Shown: positions 1 to 5,690, counted from the first letter of the stretch. The stretch is DNA of 5,690 nt from Thioalkalivibrio sp. (GCA_007133115.1 SLNI01000067.1:1-5690); one strand, 5' to 3'. The notes: a model not told the origin generated them from the sequence alone. Program-made: numbers and translations.

Positions 1-564
1 GCCTTCGAGCCTTATGTCAACGAGGCCAAGAGGTTGGACGAGGGCGCGGTTTCCGTGTATCTGAGCGCGGCCAAGACCATCCTCGCAACGGGCAATCCAG
101 CCGAGGCGATGGTTTACCAGCGCCGCGTGGCGGAGCCCCTGAGCGTGGCCGACGTCGAACGCAGCCTGGCACGCGCGGCCGAGGAGTTGCGGCTCATGTC
201 GCTGGGGGCGCTGAACGTGGACCGGCAAATCAGCGAACGTACCGGCCGCAGTTTCCCGCTTCAGAAAATCTATCTATTCTGTGATCCGCAACTGGCCTCC
301 GAACTCATCCGTCACGACCCCGCGATGGGGGCATTTCTCCCCTGCAGGATCGTATTGCAGCAGGATGAGAGGGGTGCACTCTGGTTGATGACACCCAATC
401 TCGAGCCATTGCTGCGTGGTGGCCGCCCCCTGCCAGTGGCCTTGCAGGAGCGCGCGCGGGATCTGCAGTCCCAACTTCGAAAGATCGTCGACGAGGCCGC
501 GGGGGATGAGGGATCCCCGGACGGCGTTGTCCCAGCCGTTCCTTCTTTCTCTGGAAATACATGA
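1..564 (+). CDS. DUF302 domain-containing protein, 5' end missing
   Basis: The reading frame is open from the first base, so the true start lies left of the window and 187 C-terminal residues are visible. An internal TTG at 34 is not a credible start because the frame and family-like sequence continue upstream. The DUF302 fold is recognised at window residues 60-165, with the hallmarks YLFCDPQLASELI (91-103) and FLPCRIVL (112-119) followed by a GALWLMTPNLEPLL strand-helix region. Cys94 and Cys115 sit where this family usually has cysteines. The stretch GNPAEAMVYQ (31-40) is, from memory, typical of DUF302 proteins from sulfur-oxidising gammaproteobacteria. The biochemical function is unknown; a redox or sulfur-binding role is inference. 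Whether a signal peptide or membrane anchor exists cannot be seen. The stop codon overlaps the next start, so the two genes are probably translationally coupled. Confidence 0.8.
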   Translation, partial: AFEPYVNEAKRLDEGAVSVYLSAAKTILATGNPAEAMVYQRRVAEPLSVADVERSLARAAEELRLMSLGALNVDRQISERTGRSFPLQKIYLFCDPQLASELIRHDPAMGAFLPCRIVLQQDERGALWLMTPNLEPLLRGGRPLPVALQERARDLQSQLRKIVDEAAGDEGSPDGVVPAVPSFSGNT

Positions 565-1076
565 TGAACGATTTCAATCATCCCACCGATGCACGGCACA
601 TGGATACGGACGAGTACGATGTCCGTTCCCGGCGCTTGCAGCTCATCGTCTACTCGGCGCTGGTCGCCTTCGTGGTCCTGGCAGTCTACGGGTTCTGGCT
701 CATCACGAGCCTGACCCGCGACGTCAGCCGACTGGCCATCGAGATGTCTTCGATGACCCGAACCATCGACCGTGAAATGGCGGTGATGGCCGCGAAAATG
801 GGGGATATCGATACCAACATGGTGGCCATCAATCACAATGTCGCGGACATGGCCCGCGATGTCGGGATCATGACCACCAGCATCCGCTCCATGGCAACCG
901 ATACCACGACCATGGCGGGCTCGACCCTCAATATGCAGCGCGACATGTGGAGCCTGAACCGAAACGTATCCGGTCCGCTCGGCATGATGAACAGTTTTAA
1001 TCCGTTTGGTGGCAACGGTGGTCCGTTTCCGGGTTCGCCAGCCCCCTACTATCCGCACCACCAGGTTGGCCGCTGA
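561..1076 (+). CDS. Single-pass membrane protein with long Met-rich coiled coil
   Basis: This 171-residue protein belongs to no family I recognise. Residues 1-25 are polar, and residues 26-48 form one transmembrane helix (LQLIVYSALVAFVVLAVYGFW region). Residues 52-136 then show a heptad pattern with hydrophobic residues at 3/4 spacing: 73/76, 80/83, 87/90, 94/97, 101/104, 108/111, 115/118, 122/125 and 129/132, mostly Met, Ile or Val. A Gly/Pro/Tyr-rich tail covers 147-171. The arginines at 22, 24 and 25 before the helix suggest a cytoplasmic N terminus with the coiled coil outside the inner membrane, but that topology is only a prediction. The ATG at 561 overlaps the upstream stop as ATGA. 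A second ATG at 564, seven bases after a weak GGAA, is an equally good start. The family may be annotated elsewhere as an uncharacterised coiled-coil protein. Gene reality is well supported by the overlap and the regular heptads. Confidence 0.8.
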   Translation: MMNDFNHPTDARHMDTDEYDVRSRRLQLIVYSALVAFVVLAVYGFWLITSLTRDVSRLAIEMSSMTRTIDREMAVMAAKMGDIDTNMVAINHNVADMARDVGIMTTSIRSMATDTTTMAGSTLNMQRDMWSLNRNVSGPLGMMNSFNPFGGNGGPFPGSPAPYYPHHQVGR

Positions 1077-1103
1077 GGCGGCTGATTCCCTCACCCCAGC
1101 CTC

Positions 1104-1108
1104 GGAGG
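1104..1108 (+). promoter_or_regulatory. Ribosome binding site of the dynamin-like GTPase
   Basis: A full GGAGG Shine-Dalgarno core lies four bases before the ATG at 1113 and supports that start. It implies independent ribosome loading despite the short 36-base gap from the upstream gene. Confidence 0.7.
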
Positions 1109-1112
1109 CCGC

Positions 1113-2624
1113 ATGTTCAATCGTCCCGGTACCCGCGTGAGCCAGCAGTTGAACCTCCTCAGCACACGTCTGGCGGAGGAGAACCCGGCGCTGGAGGGCG
1201 TTTTGAGCCCGTTCCAGGCCATCGACCGCATCGGGTATGCGGCAGGCTTGCTCGAGCCGGGCGAAGAATCCTACGCCTTCACGATTTCGTGGTGGCCGAT
1301 GATCGCGATCCTGGGCACCTTCTCCGCAGGTAAATCGACGTTCATCAACGAGTACATTGGTCACAAGGTGCAGCGCAGCGGCAGTCAGGCGGTGGACGAT
1401 CGTTTTACCGTTATCAGCTACGGCAGTACGGACACGGTCAAGGAACTGCCTGGGCTCGCGCTCGATGGCGACCCGCGCTTCCCCTTCTACCGCGTCAGCG
1501 ACGAGATCGAGCGTCTCGGTGATGGAGGCGGGCGGACGGTCGATCACTTCCTGTCCATGAAAACGGTTCAGTCCGAGCGTCTCCGCGGCCGTATCCTGAT
1601 CGACTCCCCGGGATTCGACGCCGATGAACAGCGTACAACCATCCTGCAACTGACCGACCACATCATCGATCTTTCCGATCTGGTCCTGGTCTTCTTCGAT
1701 GCACGCCATCCGGAACCGGGGGCCATGCGGGACACGCTGGAACATCTGGTGAACCGCGTTGCCGCCCGGAACGATTTCACCAAGCTGGTCTTCGTGCTCA
1801 ACCAGATCGATACCACCTGGCGCGAGGATAATCTGGAGGAAGTGGTGTCGGCGTGGCAGCGTGCCGTCGTCCGCCAGGGGAACGCCACCGGGCGCTTCTA
1901 CTGCATCTACAATGAAAGTGCCGCGGTGGAGATCGGCGACCCGCAGGTGCGTGCGCGGTACGAGCAGAAGGCGTCCCGGGATCGGGAGGAAATCCACGCG
2001 AAGATCTCCGAGATCAGTTCCTCGCGTTCCTACCGCATCGTCGGGGCTATGCAGGCGATTGCGGAATCCATCGAGATGGATGCCGTCCCCGCGCTGACCG
2101 AGGCGATGCACAAGTGGCGTCGCCGTGTGCTTCAGGCGGATGTAGTGCTCATGGCCCTGTTCCTCGCTGCGGTGATCTATGGAGCGCAACTGTTGACCGG
2201 AGGCTTCAGCGCCTGGTTCGATGGCCGACTGTTTCAGGCGGTAGAGGCGCGCCCATGGGTATCCGGCGTGGTGCTGATTCTGTTGGTGGCATTTCTGCTG
2301 GGCATCCATTTCTTCAATCGCGGCTGGGTGGCCCGGCGCGTGGAACGCGGCCTTCCCCAGGAAACCGCGACCGGAAACTGGCGTGCCGCTTTTCGCAAGA
2401 ACACGGTGATCTGGCGTTCGGTGTTCCGGAAGTCGCCGGTCGGGCTGGGTCGAGGTGCGGTGCGGCAGCTGCACAAACTTCGCGAACAGGCCGAGGCGTA
2501 CGTGCAGCGACTGAACAACCAGTTCATGGATACGGGCCCGAGCCAACCCGCAGGTCGTGCGGACGACGCGAATCCGGAGACTTCGCGGTCTCCCGAGGGC
2601 GCGGGTCCAAAGACCCAAGCTTGA
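1113..2624 (+). CDS. Dynamin-superfamily (EHD-like) GTPase with two C-terminal transmembrane helices
   Basis: This 503-residue protein has a GTPase domain at about 60-270. The G1/P-loop is GTFSAGKST (68-76), G3 is DSPG (164-167) within ILIDSPGFD, and G4 is NQID (230-233). The SDLVLVFFDARHPEPG segment (188-203) resembles the matching strand and loop of eukaryotic EHD ATPases/GTPases more than that of classical dynamins. A helical region (about 275-340) follows, then two hydrophobic helices (about 343-361 and 384-401) forming a membrane hairpin. After these come a basic helical segment (403-470) and a disordered polar tail (472-503). The family binds a nucleotide and assembles on membranes to bend, tubulate or fuse them; here it would be anchored in the inner membrane. 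The usual G2 threonine is not obvious: the region reads VDDRFTV (94-100). It lies between two membrane-protein genes of the same probable operon. The superfamily call is firm; subfamily and cellular role are inferred. Confidence 0.85.
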   Translation: MFNRPGTRVSQQLNLLSTRLAEENPALEGVLSPFQAIDRIGYAAGLLEPGEESYAFTISWWPMIAILGTFSAGKSTFINEYIGHKVQRSGSQAVDDRFTVISYGSTDTVKELPGLALDGDPRFPFYRVSDEIERLGDGGGRTVDHFLSMKTVQSERLRGRILIDSPGFDADEQRTTILQLTDHIIDLSDLVLVFFDARHPEPGAMRDTLEHLVNRVAARNDFTKLVFVLNQIDTTWREDNLEEVVSAWQRAVVRQGNATGRFYCIYNESAAVEIGDPQVRARYEQKASRDREEIHAKISEISSSRSYRIVGAMQAIAESIEMDAVPALTEAMHKWRRRVLQADVVLMALFLAAVIYGAQLLTGGFSAWFDGRLFQAVEARPWVSGVVLILLVAFLLGIHFFNRGWVARRVERGLPQETATGNWRAAFRKNTVIWRSVFRKSPVGLGRGAVRQLHKLREQAEAYVQRLNNQFMDTGPSQPAGRADDANPETSRSPEGAGPKTQA

Positions 2625-2681
2625 CGGGAATGCGAAAGGCGAGTGCAATGCAGGGTTTCGGAACCGAGGCCAGACCGGCCC

Positions 2682-2686
2682 GGGAG
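2682..2686 (+). promoter_or_regulatory. Ribosome binding site of the 53-residue membrane protein
   Basis: GGGAG lies seven bases before the ATG at 2694, within the purine-rich stretch GGGAGAGGTGAA. It selects this ATG over the in-frame GTG at 2643, which would add 17 polar residues and has no comparable site. Confidence 0.6.
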
Positions 2687-2693
2687 AGGTGAA

Positions 2694-2855
2694 ATGACAA
2701 TTCTGGCATGGATCATGTTCGTTCTGGCGATGGTATTGGTGCCCGTTTCAGTATGGGCCAGCCTTGCCGCGCTGGGAATTTGCGCAGGGTGCGCAATGGT
2801 CAGGGACTGGCGTCGCGACCGTCAGCTGCAGACGCCGCCCGAAAAGAGCGCCTGA
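2694..2855 (+). CDS. Small membrane protein of 53 residues
   Basis: This very short protein is unrecognised. Residues 2-35 are almost entirely hydrophobic (from TILAWIMFVLAMVLV to AALGICAGCAM), long enough for one extended helix or a tight two-helix hairpin. They are followed by a strongly basic stretch, VRDWRRDRQ (36-44), and a short polar tail. By the positive-inside rule the C terminus should be cytoplasmic. Two cysteines (residues 31 and 34, as CAGC) lie at the end of the hydrophobic segment. A lipoprotein signal is unlikely, because the hydrophobic stretch is not followed by a mature domain and no proper lipobox is formed. It lies 69 bases after the GTPase gene on the same strand and could be a small partner of that GTPase; this is inference from order. 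A good ribosome site and a clean amphitopic layout support it as a real gene, but it could be lineage-specific. Confidence 0.6.
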   Translation: MTILAWIMFVLAMVLVPVSVWASLAALGICAGCAMVRDWRRDRQLQTPPEKSA

Positions 2856-3031
2856 ATTGCGCCCGGCCGATTGTGACCGGGTGTTCTGGAACGAAAAGAG
2901 GGCCGGTGGCAGAAATCCTGGCTACGGCGTGGCCTCGGGCTTCGTGGCAACCGGCGAGTCCTGAATAGCTAGGCGATCGCCCCTTGGGCGTTCAGCCTCG
3001 TAAAAATAGCAACTAGTTGGGGAATATGATC
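2856..3031 (+). other. Intergenic leader before the DsrE2-like gene
   Basis: No gene is supported here. Visible elements are a possible hairpin with a 5-bp stem (CCCGG 2862-2866 with CCGGG 2877-2881) just after the small-protein stop, lacking a clear T-run; a TAGCTA palindrome (2966-2971); the 10-bp palindrome GGCGATCGCC (2972-2981); an alternative short hairpin CGCCC/GGGCG (2978-2982/2986-2990); and a flanking pair CTGAA/TTCAG (2961-2965/2991-2995). The A-rich TAAAAATAG at 3001-3009 could include a -10 element, but no well-spaced -35 was found. The gap suggests that the next gene may have its own promoter or operator. Confidence 0.4.
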
Positions 3032-3502
3032 ATGAGTGATACGAAGAAACTGGCCATCATCGCGACCAAGGGCAGTCTGGACTGGGGCTACCCCCCGTTC
3101 ATCCTGGCCTCCACCGCCGCGGCACTGGGCTACGACGTCGAAGTCTTTTTCACCTTTTACGGCTTGCAATTGCTGAAGAAGAAGCTGGATCTTCAGGTCA
3201 GTTCCCTGGGGAACCCGGGGATGCCGATGCCGATGCCGGTGCCCGTTCTGCTGCAGGCGTTGCCGGGCATGCAGAAGATGATGACTGTGATGATGAAGCA
3301 GAAGATGAAGGCGAAGGGTGTCGCGAGTCTCGAGGATCTGCGCGAGTTGTGCCTGGAGGCCGAGGTGCGCATGATCGCCTGCCAGATGACGGTCGATCTC
3401 TTTGAAATGGACACCAGTGAGTTCATCGATGGCGTCGAGTACGCGGGCGCCGCAGCCTTCTTCGAGTTCGCCGGCGAGTCCGATATCTGTCTGTTCATCT
3501 GA
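3032..3502 (+). CDS. DsrE2-like DsrE/DsrF family protein
   Basis: This 156-residue protein belongs to the DsrE/DsrF/DrsH-like family, closest to the DsrE2 group. The N terminus KLAIIATKGSLDW (6-18) is the first strand and loop of the fold. A Pro/Met-rich segment GNPGMPMPMPVPV (60-72) precedes a Met/Lys-rich helix (80-95). The key motif is IACQMTVDLF (115-124), in which Cys117 matches the conserved, potentially sulfur-carrying cysteine of the family. Cys107 and Cys153 are additional. The C terminus AAAFFEFAGESDICLFI is family-typical. Such proteins take part in cytoplasmic sulfur transfer, commonly beside TusA and rhodanese, neither of which is visible here. DsrE2 of some purple sulfur bacteria is reported to be membrane-bound, but no clear membrane helix is seen in this one. 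ATG 3032 was chosen because GGGG at 3019-3022 lies nine bases upstream; ATG 3026 and TTG 3017 are too close to or overlap that site. Confidence 0.85.
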   Translation: MSDTKKLAIIATKGSLDWGYPPFILASTAAALGYDVEVFFTFYGLQLLKKKLDLQVSSLGNPGMPMPMPVPVLLQALPGMQKMMTVMMKQKMKAKGVASLEDLRELCLEAEVRMIACQMTVDLFEMDTSEFIDGVEYAGAAAFFEFAGESDICLFI

Positions 3503-3518
3503 CCGGTAAAGGATCCCG

Positions 3519-3556
3519 AACGCCCCGCACGGCACGCGCCATGCGGGGCGTTTCTC
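3519..3556 (+). terminator. Rho-independent terminator after the DsrE2-like gene
   Basis: A perfect 11-bp stem pairs AACGCCCCGCA (3519-3529) with TGCGGGGCGTT (3542-3552) around a 12-base loop. It is followed by the short T-rich stretch TTTCTC and starts 16 bases after the stop codon. The T-run is modest, but the stem is GC-rich and correctly placed, so transcription of the plus-strand genes probably ends here. The A bases on the left side could let it work weakly on the opposite strand too. Confidence 0.75.
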
Positions 3557-3611
3557 ATTGGGCCTCACGCTGATGCCACTCACTCTCATGGCCAACAGCC
3601 ACCCTGAACGA

Positions 3612-3710
3612 TGAAAAGCCGAGCCACGGAAAACACGGACAGACACGGACAAGGGGTGTGATCTGCTTCATTTTCCGTGATTTCCGTGTGATTCCGTGGC
3701 TGGTTTTTCA
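3612..3710. repeat. Imperfect inverted repeat with three CACGGA units per arm
   Basis: The left arm carries CACGGA at 3625-3630, 3634-3639 and 3644-3649. The right arm carries its complement TCCGTG at 3674-3679, 3683-3688 and 3693-3698. The outer ends also mirror each other: TGAAAAGCCGAGCCACGGA on the left is nearly the reverse complement of TCCGTGGCTGGTTTTTCA on the right. Units are 9-10 bases apart and the central loop is about 24 bases (3650-3673). Read on either strand, the far arm ends in a T-run, so it could be a bidirectional terminator between the convergent DsrE2-like and polymerase genes. From memory, similar CCGTG-type repeats recur between genes in environmental proteobacteria, so it may belong to a dispersed repeat family. 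Confidence 0.65.
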
Positions 3711-3759
3711 CGCTAACGGGTAAGCGCGGGTTGGAGCGGCCTCTGGATGCGGTCCAGTC

Positions 3760-5690
3760 TCAGCCGAAGTCCCGGGACCGGATGTCCAGTTCGCCCAGCC
3801 AGGCGCTCCGATCGCGCAGGTGCTGCGCGATCAGGTGGGTTACGCCATCCTCCTGCTGCAGTTCCCCCACGACCTCGAGCAGCCGGGAATGGATGATCGC
3901 GGACCGGGCCTGCTCCACCAGGGCCGGCCAGACGATCACGTTCAGCGTTCCGGACTCGTCTTCCAGTGTCAGGAATACGGTGCCCTTGGCGGAGCCCGGT
4001 CGCTGCCGGGTGATCACCATGCCGGTATAGCGCACCCTGGATTGTGCACCTTCAGCGATCAGGTCACAGGCCTTGGGCAGGCCGGCCAGCCCTGGATGTG
4101 CGCCGCGTAACAGCGCCAGCGGGTGTGGCCCCAGCGTGAGTCCGATGCTCGCGTAATCCTGCACCAGATTCTCGGCCACGCCGGGGGTGTGCAGCATGTG
4201 GGTGGCGGGCGTGCGCGAGTCCGTAGCGGGAAACAGGGGTAACGGTTTCTCCACCGCCTGTGTGGCCCAACGGGCCCGGTAACGATGACCGGCGAGTCCG
4301 GATAGGGCGCCGGCCCGTGCCAGACGCGTGGCCTCGCCGCGATCTAACCGACTGCGGGTCACCAGGTCGGCGACGTCCCGGAAAGGACCGAGCGCACGCG
4401 CGGCGACGATTCCTTCGGCGCTCTCCGCCCGGACGCCCCGCACCATGGACAGACCCAGTCGAAGTGCCAGCTTTCCCGGACGGCCCGGTCCGGAAACGGG
4501 CTCGAGGCTGCAATCCCGGTTGCTGGCGGTCACGTCCACGGGCATCACGGTCACATCGTGGCGCCGCGCATCCGCGACGATCTGTGCGGGGGCATAGAAT
4601 CCCATCGGCTGGCTGTTCAGGAGTGCGCAGGCGAAGATCGCGGGTTCATGGCATTTGAACCAGGCAGAGCTGTAGCTGATCAGGGCAAAACTCGCGGAAT
4701 GCGATTCCGGGAAGCCGTATTCGCCGAAACCGAGAATCTGCTGGTAGATCTGTTCCACGAATCGTTCCGGATACCCGCGCCGGCGCATGCCATCCAAGAG
4801 CCGCTCCCGGTAGTTCGTGAGATTCCCGGTACGGCGCCAGGCCCCGATCGCGCGACGCAGGCCATCCGCGTCCCCGGCACTGAACCCGGCCGCCACCATC
4901 GCGAGTTCAATGACCTGTTCCTGGAAGATCGGAACCCCGAGGGTGCGTTCCAGCACGCGCCGTACTTCCGGGTTGGGGTAGGTGACCGCTTCGTATCCCT
5001 GCCGCCGGCGCAGGTAGGGGTGCACCATCTGTCCCTGGATCGGGCCGGGGCGTACGATCGCGATCTCGATCACCAGGTCGTAGAACGTCTCGGGCCTGAG
5101 ACGGGGCAGCATGGTCATCTGCGCGCGCGATTCGATCTGAAACACGCCAATGCTGTCGGCCTGCTGCAACATGGCGTAAACCTCCGGGTCCTCGGCGGGA
5201 ATATCGGCGAGGCCCCAGTGCCGGCAGCGATGCCGGGCCAGCAAGTCCAGCGAACGGCGCAGGCAGGAGAGCATTCCGAGTGCGAGGATGTCGATTTTGA
5301 GCAGGCCCAGGGCATCGAGATCGTCCTTGTCCCACTGGATCACGGTCCGCTCGGGCATGGCGGCGTTCTCGATCGGAACCAGCTCATCGAGGCGCCCAGC
5401 GGCGATCACGAAGCCGCCGGTATGCTGCGACAGATGCCGGGGGAAACCGATCAGAAGGTGCGCCAGCTTTTGCCATTGCCGTGCCAGTGAGCCCTCCGGG
5501 TCGAGGCCGACCTCGCGCAGGCGCTCGCCGGGGATGCCTTCGTCCCACCAGGCCATGTTCGCGGTCAGTGCGTCGATGCGGGCACGGCTGACACCCAGCG
5601 CCCGGCCCACGTCGCGCAGCGCACTGCGGCGCCGGTAGCGGATGACCGCCGCAGTCAGTGCGGCCCGTTCGCGTCCGTAGGTCCGGTAGA
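3760..5690 (-). CDS. dnaE2: Error-prone DNA polymerase ImuC/DnaE2, N-terminal part outside window
   Basis: The minus-strand frame enters from the right edge and gives 642 residues, roughly 60% of a family that usually has about 1,000-1,080. The first visible residues, YRTYGRERAALTAAVIRYRR, are the conserved segment following the first two catalytic aspartates, which with the PHP domain lie outside. The HTGGFVIA motif (complement of about 5401-5424) is followed by WDKDDLDALGLLKIDILALGML, whose Asp at 5290-5292 corresponds to the third catalytic aspartate of C-family polymerases (Asp555 in E. coli DnaE). The fingers region, with GFGEYGFPESHSASFALISY, and a C-terminal OB fold (about 3811-4038) are intact, ending in the family-typical SRDFG. 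The enzyme performs mutagenic translesion synthesis with ImuA and ImuB in the SOS response. The imuA and imuB genes often precede it and would lie beyond the right edge. The DnaE2 identity rather than replicative DnaE rests on the WDKDD/LALGML signature and the C terminus. Confidence 0.93.
   Translation of the reverse strand, partial: YRTYGRERAALTAAVIRYRRRSALRDVGRALGVSRARIDALTANMAWWDEGIPGERLREVGLDPEGSLARQWQKLAHLLIGFPRHLSQHTGGFVIAAGRLDELVPIENAAMPERTVIQWDKDDLDALGLLKIDILALGMLSCLRRSLDLLARHRCRHWGLADIPAEDPEVYAMLQQADSIGVFQIESRAQMTMLPRLRPETFYDLVIEIAIVRPGPIQGQMVHPYLRRRQGYEAVTYPNPEVRRVLERTLGVPIFQEQVIELAMVAAGFSAGDADGLRRAIGAWRRTGNLTNYRERLLDGMRRRGYPERFVEQIYQQILGFGEYGFPESHSASFALISYSSAWFKCHEPAIFACALLNSQPMGFYAPAQIVADARRHDVTVMPVDVTASNRDCSLEPVSGPGRPGKLALRLGLSMVRGVRAESAEGIVAARALGPFRDVADLVTRSRLDRGEATRLARAGALSGLAGHRYRARWATQAVEKPLPLFPATDSRTPATHMLHTPGVAENLVQDYASIGLTLGPHPLALLRGAHPGLAGLPKACDLIAEGAQSRVRYTGMVITRQRPGSAKGTVFLTLEDESGTLNVIVWPALVEQARSAIIHSRLLEVVGELQQEDGVTHLIAQHLRDRSAWLGELDIRSRDFG

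Noticed and set aside
312..2648. Very long minus-strand open frame of 778 codons opposite the left genes
   Set aside because: It lies antisense to three well-supported plus-strand genes. Its His/Asp/Gly-rich periodic part is just the complement of the coiled-coil heptads. It has no recognisable domain, and long antisense frames are expected at this GC content.
2643..2693. Upstream GTG start that would lengthen the small membrane protein by 17 residues
   Set aside because: The extension is polar and Arg/Pro-rich and has no good ribosome site, while the ATG at 2694 has GGGAG at ideal spacing.
2972..2981. GGCGATCGCC, identical to the cyanobacterial HIP1 palindrome
   Set aside because: Only this one was noticed, and the gene families fit a proteobacterium, so it is not evidence for a cyanobacterium. 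It is kept only as a possible local operator.
3219..3245. Repeated GATGCC units as a possible unstable microsatellite
   Set aside because: The units encode the Met-Pro run of the DsrE2-like protein, which appears to be a family feature, so the repetition is explained by coding constraint.
2969..3652. Minus-strand open frame of 227 codons opposite the DsrE2-like gene
   Set aside because: It reads through the plus-strand terminator and part of the inverted repeat, is antisense to a recognisable family protein and shows no domain.
3711..3726. Weak hairpin CGCT/AGCG as a terminator for the minus-strand polymerase gene
   Set aside because: The stem is only four clean pairs with a mismatch, and on the minus strand it is followed by A rather than T bases.
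4558..5490. Plus-strand open frame of 310 codons opposite the polymerase gene
   Set aside because: The minus strand encodes clear ImuC/DnaE2 motifs over the same bases, and the plus-strand translation shows no family features.

Overview
The window is GC-rich, tightly packed bacterial chromosome. The gene content (a DUF302 protein and a DsrE2-type DsrE/DsrF-like protein beside an ImuC/DnaE2 polymerase) points to a proteobacterium, most likely a sulfur-oxidising gammaproteobacterium of the Chromatiales/Ectothiorhodospiraceae kind. That placement is inferred from protein families; no rRNA or other phylogenetic marker is present.

Left part (1-2855, plus strand): a probable operon of four genes. 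It starts with the 3' part of a DUF302-domain protein (1-564). A 4-base ATGA overlap leads into a single-pass membrane protein with a long methionine-rich coiled coil (561-1076). Next, 36 bases on, is a dynamin-superfamily GTPase resembling the EHD branch, with two C-terminal membrane segments (1113-2624). Last is a 53-residue membrane microprotein (2694-2855).

Middle (2856-3759): a 176-base spacer with several small palindromes precedes a DsrE2-like protein (3032-3502), which ends at a strong intrinsic terminator. The remaining convergent intergenic region holds an imperfect inverted repeat of about 99 bases built from three CACGGA units in each arm.

Right part (3760-5690, minus strand): the C-terminal 642 residues of an error-prone DNA polymerase III alpha-type subunit (ImuC/DnaE2), whose N-terminal part lies beyond the right edge. 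It is convergent to the other genes and functionally unrelated to them.

Working idea (inference): DUF302 and DsrE2 proteins both occur in sulfur oxidisers and both carry conserved cysteines here. Between them lie three predicted membrane-associated proteins, one a membrane-remodelling-type GTPase. The block could be an undescribed membrane system linked to sulfur handling. The link rests on gene order only.
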